Positions 1-12,442 are shown, numbered from the stretch's first letter. The stretch is 64,000 nt of DNA from Costus lasius (GCA_027563935.2 CM050449.1:46350507-46414506); one strand, 5' to 3'. Numbers and translations: made by a program. Notes: a model not told the origin generated them from the letters alone.

Positions 1-674
1 ATGCCGCCCAAGGGATCTCCAAGAACTCGCCAAGGAAGTTTCTTCACTTCAAGGAAATTTGCCAAGGGAAGAAGATGAAGAAAAATCACCTCAAAATTCC
101 AAGAACACCAAAATCGCCTTCTTCTTCCTAGCCGTCGCCCAAAATTTCTTTCAAGCCAAAAATCTCGCCCAAAAACTCTACCCTAACCGAAATACCAATT
201 TGAATTTTTGGTTTTTAATTCTTAACCCATTAACCCATTAATTCAAATCGGGTTTAATCCATTTAACCAATAATTTGAATTTTAAACCCAATTCATGCAA
301 ACCCAATAACCCATGATTAACTAATTAATTTAACCATTAACTAACCATTCACTTAATGGAAATCCAATAAGGATTTAATTGACATCCAATAAGGATTAAC
401 GTCCAATAACTCCAATTAATTAACAATTAAATAACTTAAATTAACAAGCAGTAAACTCTAATTAATTAACTGAAAATTGGTATCCAATAAGCTAGTTAAT
501 TAATTAACATTAACATCCAAAAATCTCTAATTTAATTAACTATAATTCAACAACCAAAATCTCTAATTAATTTATCATAAATTAACAATCAATACACAGG
601 AATAATAACACAGTCAATAATTTTATTTAAATCAAAATAATGCTTACCAGGACTTAAGATCCTTGGATCTTACA
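1..674 (-). repeat. 3' LTR of Gypsy element A (partial)
   Basis: Positions 1-674 repeat positions 7723-8396 with one substitution seen (position 445 region, cag versus gag). The LTR begins, in element orientation, with TGTAAGATCCAAGG at 674 and runs left out of the window. The stretch is AT-rich with many aattaatt runs. A 60-residue open frame at 59-241 is repeated in the other LTR and is not a credible gene. Confidence 0.93.
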
Positions 675-687
675 TCCCTCCCTCCTT
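675..687 (-). other. Polypurine tract of element A
   Basis: On the minus strand the 13 bases before the 3' LTR read aaggagggaggga. This is the expected primer for plus-strand DNA synthesis. The same tract precedes the 3' LTR of element B. Confidence 0.85.
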
Positions 688-703
688 ATAAAGCTTTAGT
701 CCT

Positions 704-2125
704 CTAAAGCTCAGCATCCATATCATCAAAGAGATAAGCATAAAATTTCCTCATATCAGCTTCAGTCTCCCAAGTCGCCGCCTCAACCGACTGATTTCCC
801 CAGATAACCTTTACCAAAGGTATAGTCTTGTTCCTCAGAACTTTATCCTTTCTATCCACAATCCGGAGAGGTCTTTCCTCAAAAGTCAAATCATTCTGAA
901 TCTGAAGAGGTTCCAATTCCAATACATGAGATGGATCAGGATGATATTTTCTCAAAGCAGAAACATGGAACACATTATGCACATGATCCATAGCAAGAGG
1001 TAAAGCTAACCGGTAAGCCACTGGACCAATTCTCTCAATAATGTCAAAAGGGCCTACAAACCTAGGGCTCAACTTGCCCTTTTTGCCAAACCTCATAACA
1101 CCTTTAGTAGGTGACACCTTTAAGAAAACATGATCCCCTACCATAAACTCCAAGGAACGACGACGGTCGTCAGCATAACTCTTCTGTCTGTCCCGAGCAA
1201 TTTTCAATTTATCCTGAATCTCTCTGACCTTATCAGTAGTCTCCTGTACTGCATCAGATCGCAAAATCAATCTATCGCCAGTCTCCTCCCACAACAAGGG
1301 AGTCCTACACCTTCTTCCATACAAAGCCTCATAAGGAGCCATCTGAATACTGGAGTGGAAACTATTATTATAAGTGAACTCTATCAAAGATAGATCCCGG
1401 TTCCACTCTGAACTCCAATCAACCACATAGGCTCTCAACAAATCTTCTAGAGTCTGGATAGTACGCTCCGTCTGGCCATCAGACTGAGGATGGTATGCTG
1501 TACTAAAACTCAACTTAGTACCCAAACCCTCCTGTAAACTCTTCCAAAATCTAGACAAAAACCGAGAGTCCCTATCAGACACAATATCAACCGGCACTCC
1601 ATGCAGTCTGACTATCTCATCAATGTACAATCTGGCCAGTCTCTCTAAAGAATAAGTCATCTTGATCGGAAGAAAATGGGCTGATTTAGTGAGTCTATCA
1701 ACAATCACCCAAATAGCATCATGACCTAATCTGGTTCTGGGCAAACCACATACAAAATCCATACTGATGCATTCCCACTTCCACTCAGGAATAGGAAGAG
1801 GCTGCAACAAACCACCAGGCTTCTGGTGTTCATCCTTTACAGTCTGACAGGTTAAACACCTAGAGACAAAATCAGATACTTCCTTCTTCATACCCGGCCA
1901 CCAAAAACTTTTCTTGAGGTCTTGATACATCTTAGTCACGCCAGGATGTAGAGAATATTTGGAGTTATGGCTGTCCTCCAATATTTCTTTCCTCAAGCTC
2001 GGTTCCTCAGGGACATATACCCTTCCACGAAACCGAAGAATACCATCATCAGACAGGCTAAAATCCTGAACTGCGCCCTCAACCAGACTATCCCTGATCT
2101 GAACTAATTTCGGATCCACAGACTG
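704..2125 (-). pseudogene. Element A pol, integrase segment with chromodomain-like tail
   Basis: This is the last part of the gag-pol frame of A, after an in-frame TAG at 2126-2128; the open part begins at 2119. It carries the integrase zinc-binding region ([10 protein letters not shown], then CLTCQTVK), the catalytic core (Asp in [10 protein letters not shown], Asp in [10 protein letters not shown], Glu in DGQTERTIQTLEDLL) and the GPF module (LSPRFVGPFDIIERIGPVAYRL). The C-terminal end (VKVIWGNQSVEAATWETEAD) resembles the type II chromodomain remnant of Tekay-like chromoviruses. Integrase joins the DNA copy to the chromosome, and chromodomain tails can steer target choice. The segment itself is uninterrupted but cannot be translated as part of the polyprotein without passing the stop. 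Confidence 0.9.
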
Positions 2126-4693
2126 CTAATCTTTGATCTTTTGCAACAAAGCAGACTGTACTCTGAGAAAAGCCACATATCCAGACTGAACTCTAGGAGT
2201 AACACTGATCCTGAGATCGCTGAACTCCTGCAGTAACCGCCACTCACTAACTCGTAGTGCCGCTACTGAAGTAACTGGATGTCTGCTCAGAGCATCCGCC
2301 ACTACATTGGCCTTTCCAGCCGGATACTGAATAGAGAAGTCATAGTCTTTGATCAACTCCATCCATCTTCTCTGTCTCATGTTCAACTCCTTCTGAGTGA
2401 AGATATACTTGAGACTCTGGTGATCAGTAAACAGATCAAACTCCTGACCCAGCAAATAGTGACGCCATATCTTCAGAGCAAAGACTACGGCCGCCAATTC
2501 TAAGTCATGAGTAGGGTAGTTCAACTCATACTCCTTCAATTGTCTCGAAGCATAGGCTACTACAGAACCCTTCTGCATCAAGACACAACCCAACCCTTTG
2601 CCTGAAGCATCCGTATATACAGTAAACCTTTCCCCATCACTAGGAATAATGAGGATCGGTGTACTAGTCAACCTCCTCTTCAGCTCCTGAAAGCTCTCTT
2701 CACACTTGTCATCCCAAATAAACTTAGCCTCCTTTCTGGTTAATTTAGTTAAAGGACCCGCCAGCTTGGAGAATCCCTCAACAAATCTCCGGTAGTAACC
2801 TGCTAAACCCAAGAAACTTCTGATCTCAGTAGCACTAGTCGGTCTTCCCCAATTGAGAATGGCTTGCACTTTAACTGGATCCACAGACACCCCCTGACCA
2901 GAAATCACATGCCCAAGGAAACTGATCATTTCTAGCCAAAACTCACACTTACTAGCCTTGGCATATAACCGGTTCTTCCTCAGAATCTCCAGCACTCTGC
3001 GCAAGTCACTGACATGATCTGAAGTAGTTCGTGAGTATACCAAAATATCGTCTATAAAGACTACCACACAAGAGTCAAGAAATTCATGGAATACCCTGTT
3101 CATCAAATCCATGAAGACAGCAGGTGCATTCGTCAGTCCAAAAGGCATAACTAAAAATTCAAAATGCCCATACCTGGTCCTGAAAGCAGTCTTAAATATA
3201 TCCTCATCCTTGACCCTCAGCTGGTAATACCCTGATCTCAGATCAATCTTAGAGAACACTGTCGCTCCCTGTAATTGATCAAATAGATCATCAATTCTGG
3301 GAAGAGGATACTTATTCTTGATAGTCACTTGGTTCAACTGCCTGTAGTCTATACACATCCTCAGGGTTCCATCTTTCTTCTTTACAAACAGCACTGGCGC
3401 TCCCCAGGGAGAAGCACTAGGCCGAATGTACCCTTTCTCTAGCAATTCCTCCAGTTGCTTCTTAAGTTCAGCCAACTCTGAGGTAGCCATGCGATAAGGA
3501 GCTCTGGAGATAGGTGCCGTACCTGGCGCCAACTCAATGCCAAACTCTACCTCTCTAATTGGTGGCAAGCCTGAAAATTCTTCAGAGAACACATCAGGAA
3601 ATTCTTTCACCACCGCCATCTGAGTCAAATCAGAAGTAGAATCATCCTGCACCTTAACATGTGCAAGGTAACCCTTACATCCACTAGCAAGTAACTTCCT
3701 GGCCTGCAGGAAAGATATTACATGCGGTCCTTGGTCTGACACTAGACCTCTCACAAAAATCCTACTCCCATCTAGCAGATTTAAAGTGATTACTTTCTCA
3801 AAGCAATCCATAGTAGCATGATGTGAAGACAACCAATCCATACCTAGGATGACATCATAGTCTTGCATGTCTAAAAGGATTAGATCTACCAGAAACTCAT
3901 AACCCTCTACATGCACTACACAATTAGCACAAACAGTATCTGTAGATAATGACTTTCCTAAGGGAGTACTCACAGACACAACATAGTCTAGCATCTTAGG
4001 TACAACAGGTAAACATGCAGCAAATCTAACAGATACAAAAGATAGATTTGCACCCGGATCAAATAAGATACGAGCTAACTGATCAAATACAAATAAGGTA
4101 CCTTCCATGACGGATCGGGAAGCTCGTGTATCCTTCTCAGCCACAGCATAAACTCGTGTCTGGACTGTAGGCTTCTCTGCGCCTCTATTCTGCATCTCAG
4201 GCTCTTTGCAGTCCTTGACCATGTGCCCAGGTTTCTTACACCTGAAGCAAACACCATTCCTCTTATGACAGTCTTTCACTAGGTGTCCCTTGAGCCCACA
4301 ATAATTACAAGTCTGGTCCTCTGTGATACTGTTTCTTACATCCCTGGCATCCCTGAACTGCTGCGGTACATCCCTGGACTGCTGCGGTGCCTTGTAGGAG
4401 TAAGGCTTATACCTGCTCTTTTTGTAGTCCTTATGTTTAGGGTACTTCTTGCCCTTGCCGTCACTACCATACCGAGGAACCGCCGCCTCAGCTGCAGGAA
4501 TCACTGTCACGGCAACATGAGAACTCCTCTCAGCTATGTATCTCTCAATGGTGCGTGCTCGCCCAACAGTCTCAACATAGGTCTCCAAGTGCTGAGCACC
4601 AACCTGCTCTCTAATGTCCCATCTGAGACCTCTGAGAAACTTGGTAGCTCTCCTCTTTTCAGTGTTTATCAGGTGAGGAGCATACTTTCCCAA
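2126..4693 (-). pseudogene. Element A gag C-terminus, protease, RT and RNase H segment
   Basis: This continues the gag frame directly after a TAG at 4694-4696. Domains in order are the gag remainder, two CCHC zinc knuckles ([14 protein letters not shown] and [14 protein letters not shown]), an aspartic protease with FDPGANLSF at the active site, and ILGMDWL near its end. RT follows ([20 protein letters not shown], and the catalytic box FIDDILVYS at 3047-3058), then RNase H ([26 protein letters not shown]) ending near VVADALSR. The protease has D-P-G in place of the usual D-S/T-G; B shares it, so it is a family trait rather than a fresh lesion. The segment ends at an in-frame TAG (2126-2128), where element B has CAG. 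Confidence 0.93.
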
Positions 4694-5308
4694 CTAAGTG
4701 AACTGCAACTCATACTGGTCCACTGTCATATCACCCTGCTCCAGGTGAATAAATGCCACCTCTCGGTCCTCCACCAAACTATCTGGGAAGTACTTCTCGT
4801 TAAATCGAGACAAGAAGTAAGGCCAATCTACGGTCTCATGTCTTTCTTCGGCAAGTCTCACCACGCCCTTCCACCACTCATCTACGTCCCCACGCATAAT
4901 ATAGGTGGTCAGACATAACTTATCCTCATCTGAGCAACGCATGACTTGGAAAATCTTTTCCAAGCACAACTGCCAGTTCTCTGCAATACATGGTTCTGGG
5001 CCCCCATAAAAGGAGCTGGGACCCAGTTTCTGGAATTCACTCACAAGTGAGGCATAGCGCCTGTGAGCGCCCTCCTGAGAGTCATCCCCCACCGCCCGAG
5101 TAGTAGTCTGGGGTCTCTCTTGAGTCAGCTGCTGCAAAAGCTGCTGTTGTGCCTCTTGATGCTGAATCTGTTGCTGCTGCAGCATCTGAGCTTGCCTCTC
5201 TATCATGGCACCTTGTTGCTGTACCATGCCAGTCAGAGCCTCAATAGTTCTCGTGAGGTTCGAAGGCTGCTCATCCTCGCCACTAGCATTTCCTCTGGTT
5301 CGCACCAT
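4694..5308 (-). pseudogene. Element A gag, N-terminal segment
   Basis: This Gypsy gag starts MVRTRGNASGEDEQ at the ATG 5306-5308, about 115 bp inside the primer site. It has a glutamine-rich, probably coiled-coil stretch (QAQMLQQQQIQHQEAQQQ, about residues 41-65) followed by the retrotransposon gag fold (ENWQLCLEKIFQVMRCSDED, RGDVDEWWKGVVRLAEE, FIHLEQGDMTVDQYELQF). It forms the particle shell. The frame stops at TAG 4694-4696; element B has a lysine AAG there, and the same frame resumes at once. Readthrough suppression of gag stops is known in some retroelements. Here B lacks this stop and A has a second stop later, so a degenerative mutation is more likely. Confidence 0.88.
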
Positions 5309-5421
5309 CTTAAATTCCTACACACACATACCATAGTCAGGAAAACAAAGATAAACCTATCAGGTGTCTAGCAATACACAAACATGTTTTCCCCCCCGAA
5401 CTAAGTTTTAGCTAGCCAACT

Positions 5422-5433
5422 CCTCTGATACCA
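5422..5433 (-). other. Primer-binding site of element A
   Basis: The minus strand reads TGGTATCAGAGG three bases inside the 5' LTR end. The first 11 bases are complementary to the 3' end of plant initiator-Met tRNA, the usual primer for minus-strand synthesis in these elements. Confidence 0.85.
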
Positions 5434-5436
5434 TTC

Positions 5437-8396
5437 TGTAACATCCCGTTATCTTAACCCCAAACAAGCAACATAATTCATAAAAGAAACAGGATGTGTC
5501 ATAAAAGATCGATTCATATGCTAGGTAAAACCAAGTCCAGGAATCCCGATTTGAAAATTTCGAAAATACATACATACGAATTTCCACAAAACACAATTTC
5601 ATAAAGGTACCTGCCACCACGCATTCCTTGCACTAGACATATGCAAGGCAACAGTTATATCAAATCCGTATCAAAACCATAAAATCCATAAAGGTACTTG
5701 CCACCAGGCAATACTTGCACTAGACATATGCAAGTTACAGATATATCAAAACCGATTACAAAGAATACACCACAAACCGAAATTCAAAACAAAATCACAA
5801 AATCGCTTTTATAAACTCATACCAAACACCGAAACCAGGCCAAAGCCCGCGGTGACACAAAAATCAAAACCATTTAACTGCCACAATCCGGCAACACAAA
5901 TTCATATAGTTTAGCCATAGTCGGCAGCACATGTTCACATAATTCAGATATTAAGGCCACAACCGTCATCATAAGTTCATTAAGCATAAATCACGATATC
6001 CATATAATGCTAACTGCGCCCCTGCTCTACACCTGAAAATAATGAGGGGTGAGCTACACAGCCCAGTGAGTGGATAGTCTAAATCGACCATCCATAACAT
6101 ACACTCAAAAATATAGACAGATTATTTTAAAAATCTTTAACAGGAACAATTATGTCAACATATAACAACATAAAGAAAACAGAAGTCATATAAACAGTCA
6201 GATGTACACACCAACATATAACAAACTCAGGTCCTAGAGTTATACTCTAAACCAACTCAGATGTACACACCAACACATAACAAACTCAGGTTCTAGAGTT
6301 ATACTCTAACCCAACTAAACACACCAACACTTAATTAACCTAGTTGTCCAGCATATTCAGTAGTGACCATTATGGTCTAACCCGGCTTTGGCCTAAGCAC
6401 TAGGAGACTGCAAAATTTCATGCAACACATAAACATGGACAGTGAGTAGAATCAAGAGGTGGCCCCCGCCAGGTCACGACGTGGCACTTTGCTCTAAATC
6501 ACCCCATAAACACATCGATGGATTGTGTGTAGATTCAAGAGGTGGCCCCCGCCGGGTCACGACGTGGCACTTTGCTCTACGACACCCCATATCACAAAAA
6601 GAGAGTGATGACATCAAGAGGTGGCCCCTGTCCGACCAAGACATGGCACTTTGCGTCAAAACCCGTTCTCCCAAAAGGTTCCTACTGGACAACAGACACA
6701 TCTTATATCATATATCACAAAGGTGGACTCCTAAGTGTCAACTAGACTCTAGGATAGTCATCACAATAATCACATCGGACAGGCTGAACAACAACCCCCA
6801 TCACAATAATCATAACAGGCAGGCTGAACATCAACCCCCTTCACATATCACAATATAGGGCTGAAAATTCAAACCCTTAACATATCACATATTGACCATC
6901 CCCTTGAGTACACAGCTACACTTAGCCTTAGTCCTAACCAACACATGATCACAACAGATAATATTCGAAAATCCCATATCAACATAATTTTCGAAATTCA
7001 CATAACCACATAATATTCACATATTCAAAGATCACTTAACATTCCAAAAATCATAAATCACATAATATTTAAAAATCACATAACATAGTGTAATCCTTAA
7101 GTTTCAGGCTGGTCAGTCCAGTGTAACCTTGCTATGTTATCACCCAATGTTCTCAAACATGAATACATGGTCTTAGATAAATAAACATGAGTTTTATAAT
7201 ATTATAAGCATTTATCAAGTATCCATAAAATCAATATAAAATTTAAACATAAACTTAAAGCATGTATTCATCAAATTGCTTTACAATTCACACATGTAAC
7301 CCACGGTTAACATAACATATTATCTACTAAATTTTAAACCTTAGTTAACATGAATTTCATACTCAAGATCAATGATTTAATGCTTCCTAAACTCCATATA
7401 AGAAACACCCTAATTTCGGTTTTCATGGAGACATACCCTAAATTCGGTTTTCATGAAAATACCCTAAACTAGTTTTCATGGAGAAATATCACGATTCAAT
7501 TCACATGTAAACATGTTAACTACAAATATCAATATTAATATCAAGTTTCGGTTTTCATAAATAAATAGCTTAAGTTCGGTTTTTAGCATGGTAAAACTTT
7601 CCAATCAATCTAACGCATCAATTAATACAACCAAATTGCTAGAAATCGAAAAGACACACCACTCACCTCTTAACCGTGAACACTTGGGTTAAAATCTCCC
7701 CACAAACTCGCCTAAAGCCTTGATGCCGCCCAAGGGATCTCCAAGAACTCGCCAAGGAAGTTTCTTCACTTCAAGGAAATTTGCCAAGGGAAGAAGATGA
7801 AGAAAAATCACCTCAAAATTCCAAGAACACCAAAATCGCCTTCTTCTTCCTAGCCGTCGCCCAAAATTTCTTTCAAGCCAAAAATCTCGCCCAAAAACTC
7901 TACCCTAACCGAAATACCAATTTGAATTTTTGGTTTTTAATTCTTAACCCATTAACCCATTAATTCAAATCGGGTTTAATCCATTTAACCAATAATTTGA
8001 ATTTTAAACCCAATTCATGCAAACCCAATAACCCATGATTAACTAATTAATTTAACCATTAACTAACCATTCACTTAATGGAAATCCAATAAGGATTTAA
8101 TTGACATCCAATAAGGATTAACGTCCAATAACTCCAATTAATTAACAATTAAATAACTTAAATTAACAAGGAGTAAACTCTAATTAATTAACTGAAAATT
8201 GGTATCCAATAAGCTAGTTAATTAATTAACATTAACATCCAAAAATCTCTAATTTAATTAACTATAATTCAACAACCAAAATCTCTAATTAATTTATCAT
8301 AAATTAACAATCAATACACAGGAATAATAACACAGTCAATAATTTTATTTAAATCAAAATAATGCTTACCAGGACTTAAGATCCTTGGATCTTACA
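5437..8396 (-). repeat. 5' LTR of Gypsy element A (2960 bp)
   Basis: In element orientation it runs from TGTAAGATCC (ending at 8396) to GGGATGTTACA (5437), with TG..CA ends. It is related to the LTRs of element B along most of its length but is clearly a different subfamily. It contains three copies of an ACGT-core module (6454-6657). At about 7400-7570 it contains diverged copies of the 33-bp repeat that is regular in B. It contains no protein-coding gene. Confidence 0.93.
6454..6657 (-). repeat. Three copies of an ACGT-core module in the LTR of A
   Basis: Copies of about 42 bp lie at 6454-6495, 6537-6578 and 6616-6657. On the plus strand each begins aagaggtggccccyg and ends near gtggcactttg. 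Two hold the palindromic-core string gacgtggcac, and the third has acatggcac. In element orientation this reads gtgccacgtc, the same orientation as the related modules in the LTRs of B and C. ACGTGGC is the core of plant bZIP (ABRE/G-box-type) sites, so a transcriptional role is possible but unproven. Confidence 0.7.
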
Positions 8397-8773
8397 GTTT
8401 CAAACAATCAATTGTTGCTGATTCCACAACAGAAGCCGAGTATGTTGCAGCCTCAGAAGCATCAAAGGAGGCAGTATGGATTCGTAAGTTCATTCAGGAA
8501 CTTGGTGTTGTTCCTTCGAGTGCAGATCCATTGGTTGTCTTCTGTGACAACACTGGAGCGATTGCACAAGCGAAGGAACCACAGTCACACCAGAAGTCCA
8601 AGCACATACAAAGAAGGTTTCACTTGATCCGTGAAATCATTGATCGAGGAGATATCAAGATCTGCAAGATTCATACAGATGACAATCTAGCTGACCCGCT
8701 TACAAAGCCTCTGGCGCAGCAGAAGCATGAGAAGCACTGTAACAATATGGGTTTGAGATACCTCAACCATTAG
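8397..8773 (+). pseudogene. Copia element G, RNase H C-terminal fragment
   Basis: This is the end of a Copia pol frame, cut at its left side by element A. It reads FKQSIVADSTTEAEYVAASE, then WIRKFIQELGVV, FCDNTGAIAQAKE, HIQRRFHLIREIIDRGD and NLADPLTKPLA, and stops at TAG 8771-8773. These are the C-terminal RNase H motifs of plant Ty1/Copia, including the catalytic D-N region CDN. Unlike its relatives H and L in this window, the C-terminal end (LAQQKHEKHCNN) is intact here. The rest of this element's coding region lies left of the window, beyond A. Confidence 0.9.
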
Positions 8774-8780
8774 ATTAAGT

Positions 8781-8793
8781 GCAAGTGGGAGAT
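8781..8793 (+). other. Polypurine tract of Copia element G
   Basis: The sequence gcaagtgggagat lies directly before the LTR start at 8794. The identical tract precedes the 3' LTR of H. Confidence 0.8.
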
Positions 8794-9752
8794 TGTTAGG
8801 GTATGCCCTTAACGCCAATGTTTGAGGCTTTGGGTTATTTTCAGTATCATGTATAAACAACATAAAGGCAATTGTTGTTATTCAGATTGTTACATTATCT
8901 GCTGTTGTATATATAACTTCTGAGTAATGTCTCAATGATGGTCAGCTTAGCTGACATTCAGTATTGTCCTTAGTCGAGATATCTCGGTGAACATGAGACA
9001 GCCTTGGTATGATTGAGACTAATATGTGTTCTAATCTTACAAGATGCTTTGAGCATGGAATAAGATTTAGACACATAGGTGCATTGGATGTACTAGACTG
9101 ACCCTACTTAGGATATTCAATTGTTTGTCACAATGTGAATAATCCTTGTATGCAAGCAAGTGGCATATTCCCTCTGACTTGAGATCACTTGTGTTTCTAA
9201 GTGATGATTGGCATTATCTTGAGATAGTTCAATATCATTTGAAATATAATGGTTAAGGATTATCTTGGATAGTGGGCATGAGTCATGTTAGGGTACTTGT
9301 GATAGATAAAGGATTGCCTCTCCTAGTTGGGGTGTGATGTTCTAATGGGGGCCCCTGGATGAAATGGTTGAGAATGTGTATGGCCATACCCAGATGACTA
9401 TGTTCGTCTGACCTAACCATTTTCATCATGTTGGAATCACAGGCTTGACATGCTTGTCCAATGAGAACATCCAGTGGCAAAGGGAAACATGTATGCCAAG
9501 TGAATTAGATTCACTCTTGTGCTATGGTTTGGGAGTAGTCTTGGAAGACTTTTTCCTTCATATCGGGAGATAGTGATGTGTTGCTAGATACCCCTCTCTG
9601 GTCGTGATAACATAAGTTATTGTTACCGACATTGAAGGAAACCCTTAGGGTCGCACAATTTGGTGATATGGCTTACTTACGTCAGATCGTGTGGACTGGA
9701 ATTATTCTAGTTCATTTTAAAGGAATTTAAGCTCTGATTAAAAGTGAGATCT
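8794..9752 (+). repeat. 3' LTR of Copia element G, left part
   Basis: It starts TGTTAGGGTATGCCC and is clearly related to the LTR of H (TGTTGGGGTATGCCC), though visibly more diverged. It is interrupted at 9752 by element B and resumes at 19881 with the duplicated gatct. Confidence 0.88.
9748..9752. other. Target-site duplication of element B (left copy)
   Basis: gatct here is repeated at 19881-19885, immediately after the 3' LTR of B. The perfect 5-bp match fixes both element ends. Confidence 0.95.
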
Positions 9753-10462
9753 TGTAAGATCCAAGGATCTTAATTCCTGGTAAGTACAATTCTTGATTTA
9801 AATCTTTGACTGTGATATGTTTCTATGTTTTAATTTCGTCAACCCTAGGATGGGGGGAGAATTTTATCTCTAAAAACCTTAAGGGGTTAGTTATAAATTA
9901 GTGGCAAAGGGTTAGTGGATATTAATTTAAGTCTTAATGGATTTTGACTCTAGTAATTAATTAATTAGAGCTTATTGGATGTTAATTAAATCCTTATTGG
10001 ATTTTCGCTTAAATGAATAATTAACTATGGGTTAATGGGTTTACACTTAAATTAGATCTAAAATTCGAATTAATTGGTTAACGGGTTTAAAATTTAAAAC
10101 CAAAATTTTAAGTGGGTAATCGCGGTTAGGGAAGGAAAGTTGGCATTTTTTTTTGGCTTGGAAGAAACCTTAGGGCGGCGGCTTGGAGGCTTGGGCGACC
10201 TTGAAGGCTTAGACGAAATTCCTTTCTTCCTCTTCTTTTCCTTTGGCCGGCGTTCTTGGGTGCTTGGTGGCGTCTCTCTTCCATTGGTGGAATTTCAAAG
10301 CCTTAGACGAGTTTTGGAGAGGATTTCACCTTGGTGTTCACGGTTCAAAATAAGAGGTGAGTGGGGTGTCTCATTCAAATTCTATCAATTTGGTTGTGTT
10401 AGTTGATACATTGGATTGATTGGAAATTACCATGTTAGAAAACCGAAACTCAAGACTTCACC

Positions 10463-10660
10463 ATGTTGAAAACCGAAATTTGCAAAGGAGTATTTATGTT
10501 GAAAACTGAAATTTGCAAAGGAGTATTTATGTTGAAAACCGAAATTTGCAAAGGTGTATTTATGTTGAAAACCGAAATTTGCAAAGGTGTATTTATGTTG
10601 AAAACCGAAATTTGCAAAGGTGTATTTATGTTGAAAACCGAAATTTGCAAAGGTGTATCT
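10463..10660 (+). repeat. 33-bp tandem array, six units
   Basis: The unit reads atgttgaaaaccgaaatttg followed by caaaggtgtattt. The first two units have gag where later ones have ggt. Because 33 is divisible by three, open frames run through it on several frames (for example MLKTEICKGVF repeats). These are by-products of the period, not a protein. The 3' LTR copy has seven units. Confidence 0.93.
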
Positions 10661-11290
10661 ATGTTGAAATACCGAAATTTTTGCAACATGAAATTTAAGG
10701 TATTCTTATAGGGGATTTAGGTAGTATTAAATCAGTGATTCTTGAGCATGAAATTCTTGTTAACTAGGTTTAAATTTTAAGTTAGATAATATGTTGTAGA
10801 ACCGTGGGCTATATGTGTTGTATTTTAATCCTATGTTAAATATTTGAATGCCCTGATAAATGCTAACAATGCTAATAATTTTTATGGCCATGTATTCTGT
10901 TTGAGAAACTTGGGTGATAACTTAGCAAGGTTATACTGAACTGATCAGCATGAAACCTAAGGACTACACTACATTATGTGGTTATGTGATTTTTGAATAT
11001 TATGTGTTGTGGTCTGTGTAACCATTATGGGATGGATAGGACTAAGGCTAAGTGTAACCGTGTACTCAAGGGGATAGCCTATATTTGATATGTTAGGGGT
11101 TAGAGATTTCAGCCCTGTGTTTGTGATATGTGAGGGGTTGATGTTTCAGCCGCCTGTTGTGATTATCGTGATGAAAATGACTATCCTAGAGTCTGGTCGA
11201 CACTTAGGAGTCCACTTTTGTGAAATAAGATATAAGATGTGTCTAGTGGTTGTCCAGGTAAGGAACCCTTTGGGAGAACGAGTGATTGAT

Positions 11291-11420
11291 GCAAAGTGCC
11301 ATGTCTTGGTCGGACAAGGGCCACCTCTTGATGTCATTACTCTTAGACGTTTAGATTTTTGTGTTATGGGGTGGTGTAGATCAAGGTATCACATCTTGAC
11401 CGGGTGGGGATTACCTCTTG
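11291..11420 (+). repeat. Two module copies in the LTR of B, related to those in A and C
   Basis: Copies lie at 11291-11330 (gcaaagtgccatgtcttgg to ccacctcttg) and 11379-11420 (gatcaaggtatcacatcttg to ttacctcttg). They align with the modules of A in the same orientation, but the ACGT core has become ATGT or ACAT. The 3' LTR has the same pair at 18744-18873. Confidence 0.6.
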
Positions 11421-12430
11421 AGTCTACACACTGTCCATGTTTGTGTTGCATGTGATTTGCAGGCTTCTCCCAGTGCTTAGGCCAGAGCCGGGTTGGACCA
11501 TAGTGGTCACTCTTGATTTATGCTGGACAACAACTAAGTGGTTGGTGTGTTTAGTTGGTTTAGAGTATGGCTCTAGAACTTTGGTTACTCTGGTGTGATA
11601 TTTGTGTGGTGCCTATACATCTAATTATTTATATGAGTTCTGTTCTTGATTTTCTGATTCTTTATTTTAGTTATATGTTGACATAATGTTCTGCTAAAGA
11701 TTTTTTAAAACAATCTGCATGTATCTTTGAGTGTATGTTATCGATGGTCGAGTGAGACTATCTATTCACTGGGCTGTGTAGCTCACCCCTCAATATTTTC
11801 AGGTGTAGAACAGGGGCGCACTACCTGAGTTAGCGTTTTATATGGGACTTGTGTTGATATGGATATTATGCTGGTTTGATGTATAAGATTTAATTGTGTT
11901 TAGTTAACTAGGGCGGGTTATGGCTAAACTTTGTGAACCAGTGTTGCCGGTTGTGGCAGTTTTGAGATTTTGATTTTTGTGTCACCGAGGGCTTTGGCCT
12001 GTTTTCGGTGTTTGATATCATTGATGTTAGTTATATGAATTTATTGAATCAATATTGTGGTTTTGCTTCGAACTTTCGAGTCGGTTTGTATTTGCGATCG
12101 GATTTGATATAAATGTGAACTTGCATATGTCTAGTGCAAGTATTGCCTGGTGGCAGGTACCCTTATGTGATTTATGGATTTTATGGATTTTATATGGCTT
12201 TGATATAACTGTTGCCTTGCATATGTCTAGTGCAAGGATTGCGTGGTGGCAGGTACATTTATGAAATTGTGTTTCGTGGATTTTCGATGTGTGGATTCTC
12301 GAAAATTTTCAGATCGACTTTTCCTGAACTTGGTTTTACTTAGCATGTGCATCGATCTTGTATGATAACATCCTGTTCCTTTGTGAATTGTGTTGCTTGT
12401 TTGGGGTTAAGATAACGGGATGTGACAGAA

Positions 12431-12442
12431 TGGTATCAGAGG
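12431..12442 (+). other. Primer-binding site of element B
   Basis: TGGTATCAGAGG lies three bases after the LTR end. It is complementary to initiator-Met tRNA over 11 bases, as in A. Confidence 0.85.

Larger units (their letters stand above)
1..8396 (-). mobile_element. Gypsy element A (chromovirus, Tekay-like), left end outside window
   Basis: This is a Ty3/Gypsy LTR retrotransposon read on the minus strand. The order along the element is 5' LTR (5437-8396), primer site, gag, protease, RT, RNase H, integrase with a chromodomain-like tail, polypurine tract and 3' LTR (1-674, cut by the window edge). The two LTRs differ at a single base over the 674 bp that can be compared, so the insertion is recent. 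It interrupts the RNase H part of Copia element G. The likely 5-bp target duplication is gtttc at 8397-8401, but its partner lies outside the window. The single gag-pol frame carries two in-frame TAG codons. The Tekay/Del assignment rests on very long LTRs, integrase before the element end and the tryptophan-rich C-terminal tail, and is inference. Confidence 0.93.
9753..12427 (+). repeat. 5' LTR of Gypsy element B (2675 bp)
   Basis: It runs from TGTAAGATCCAAGG to GGGATGTGACA. It includes a 33-bp tandem array of six units (10463-10660) and two ACGT-type modules (11291-11420). Short open frames in it (for example 10140-10406, 11090-11455) recur in the 3' LTR and have no recognisable domain, so they are not called as genes. 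Confidence 0.95.

Noticed and set aside
59..241. 60-residue ORF MPREEDEEKSPQ.., repeated at 7781-7963
   Set aside because: It lies in the two LTRs of A on the strand opposite to the element, with no domain. Its duplication is explained by the LTR pair.
4694..4696. Programmed stop readthrough between gag and pol in A
   Set aside because: B has a sense codon at the site and C gives no support. A second unrelated stop at 2126 suggests decay.
10463..10660. CRISPR-like appearance of regularly spaced repeats
   Set aside because: Units are head-to-tail with no variable spacers, lie inside plant LTRs, and no cas genes are present.
10450..10711. Repeat-protein ORFs (MLKTEICKGVF or QRCIYVENRNL units) on both strands, also at 17840-18164
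   Set aside because: They arise because the 33-bp tandem unit is divisible by three. They are open in several frames and on both strands and sit in a retrotransposon LTR.
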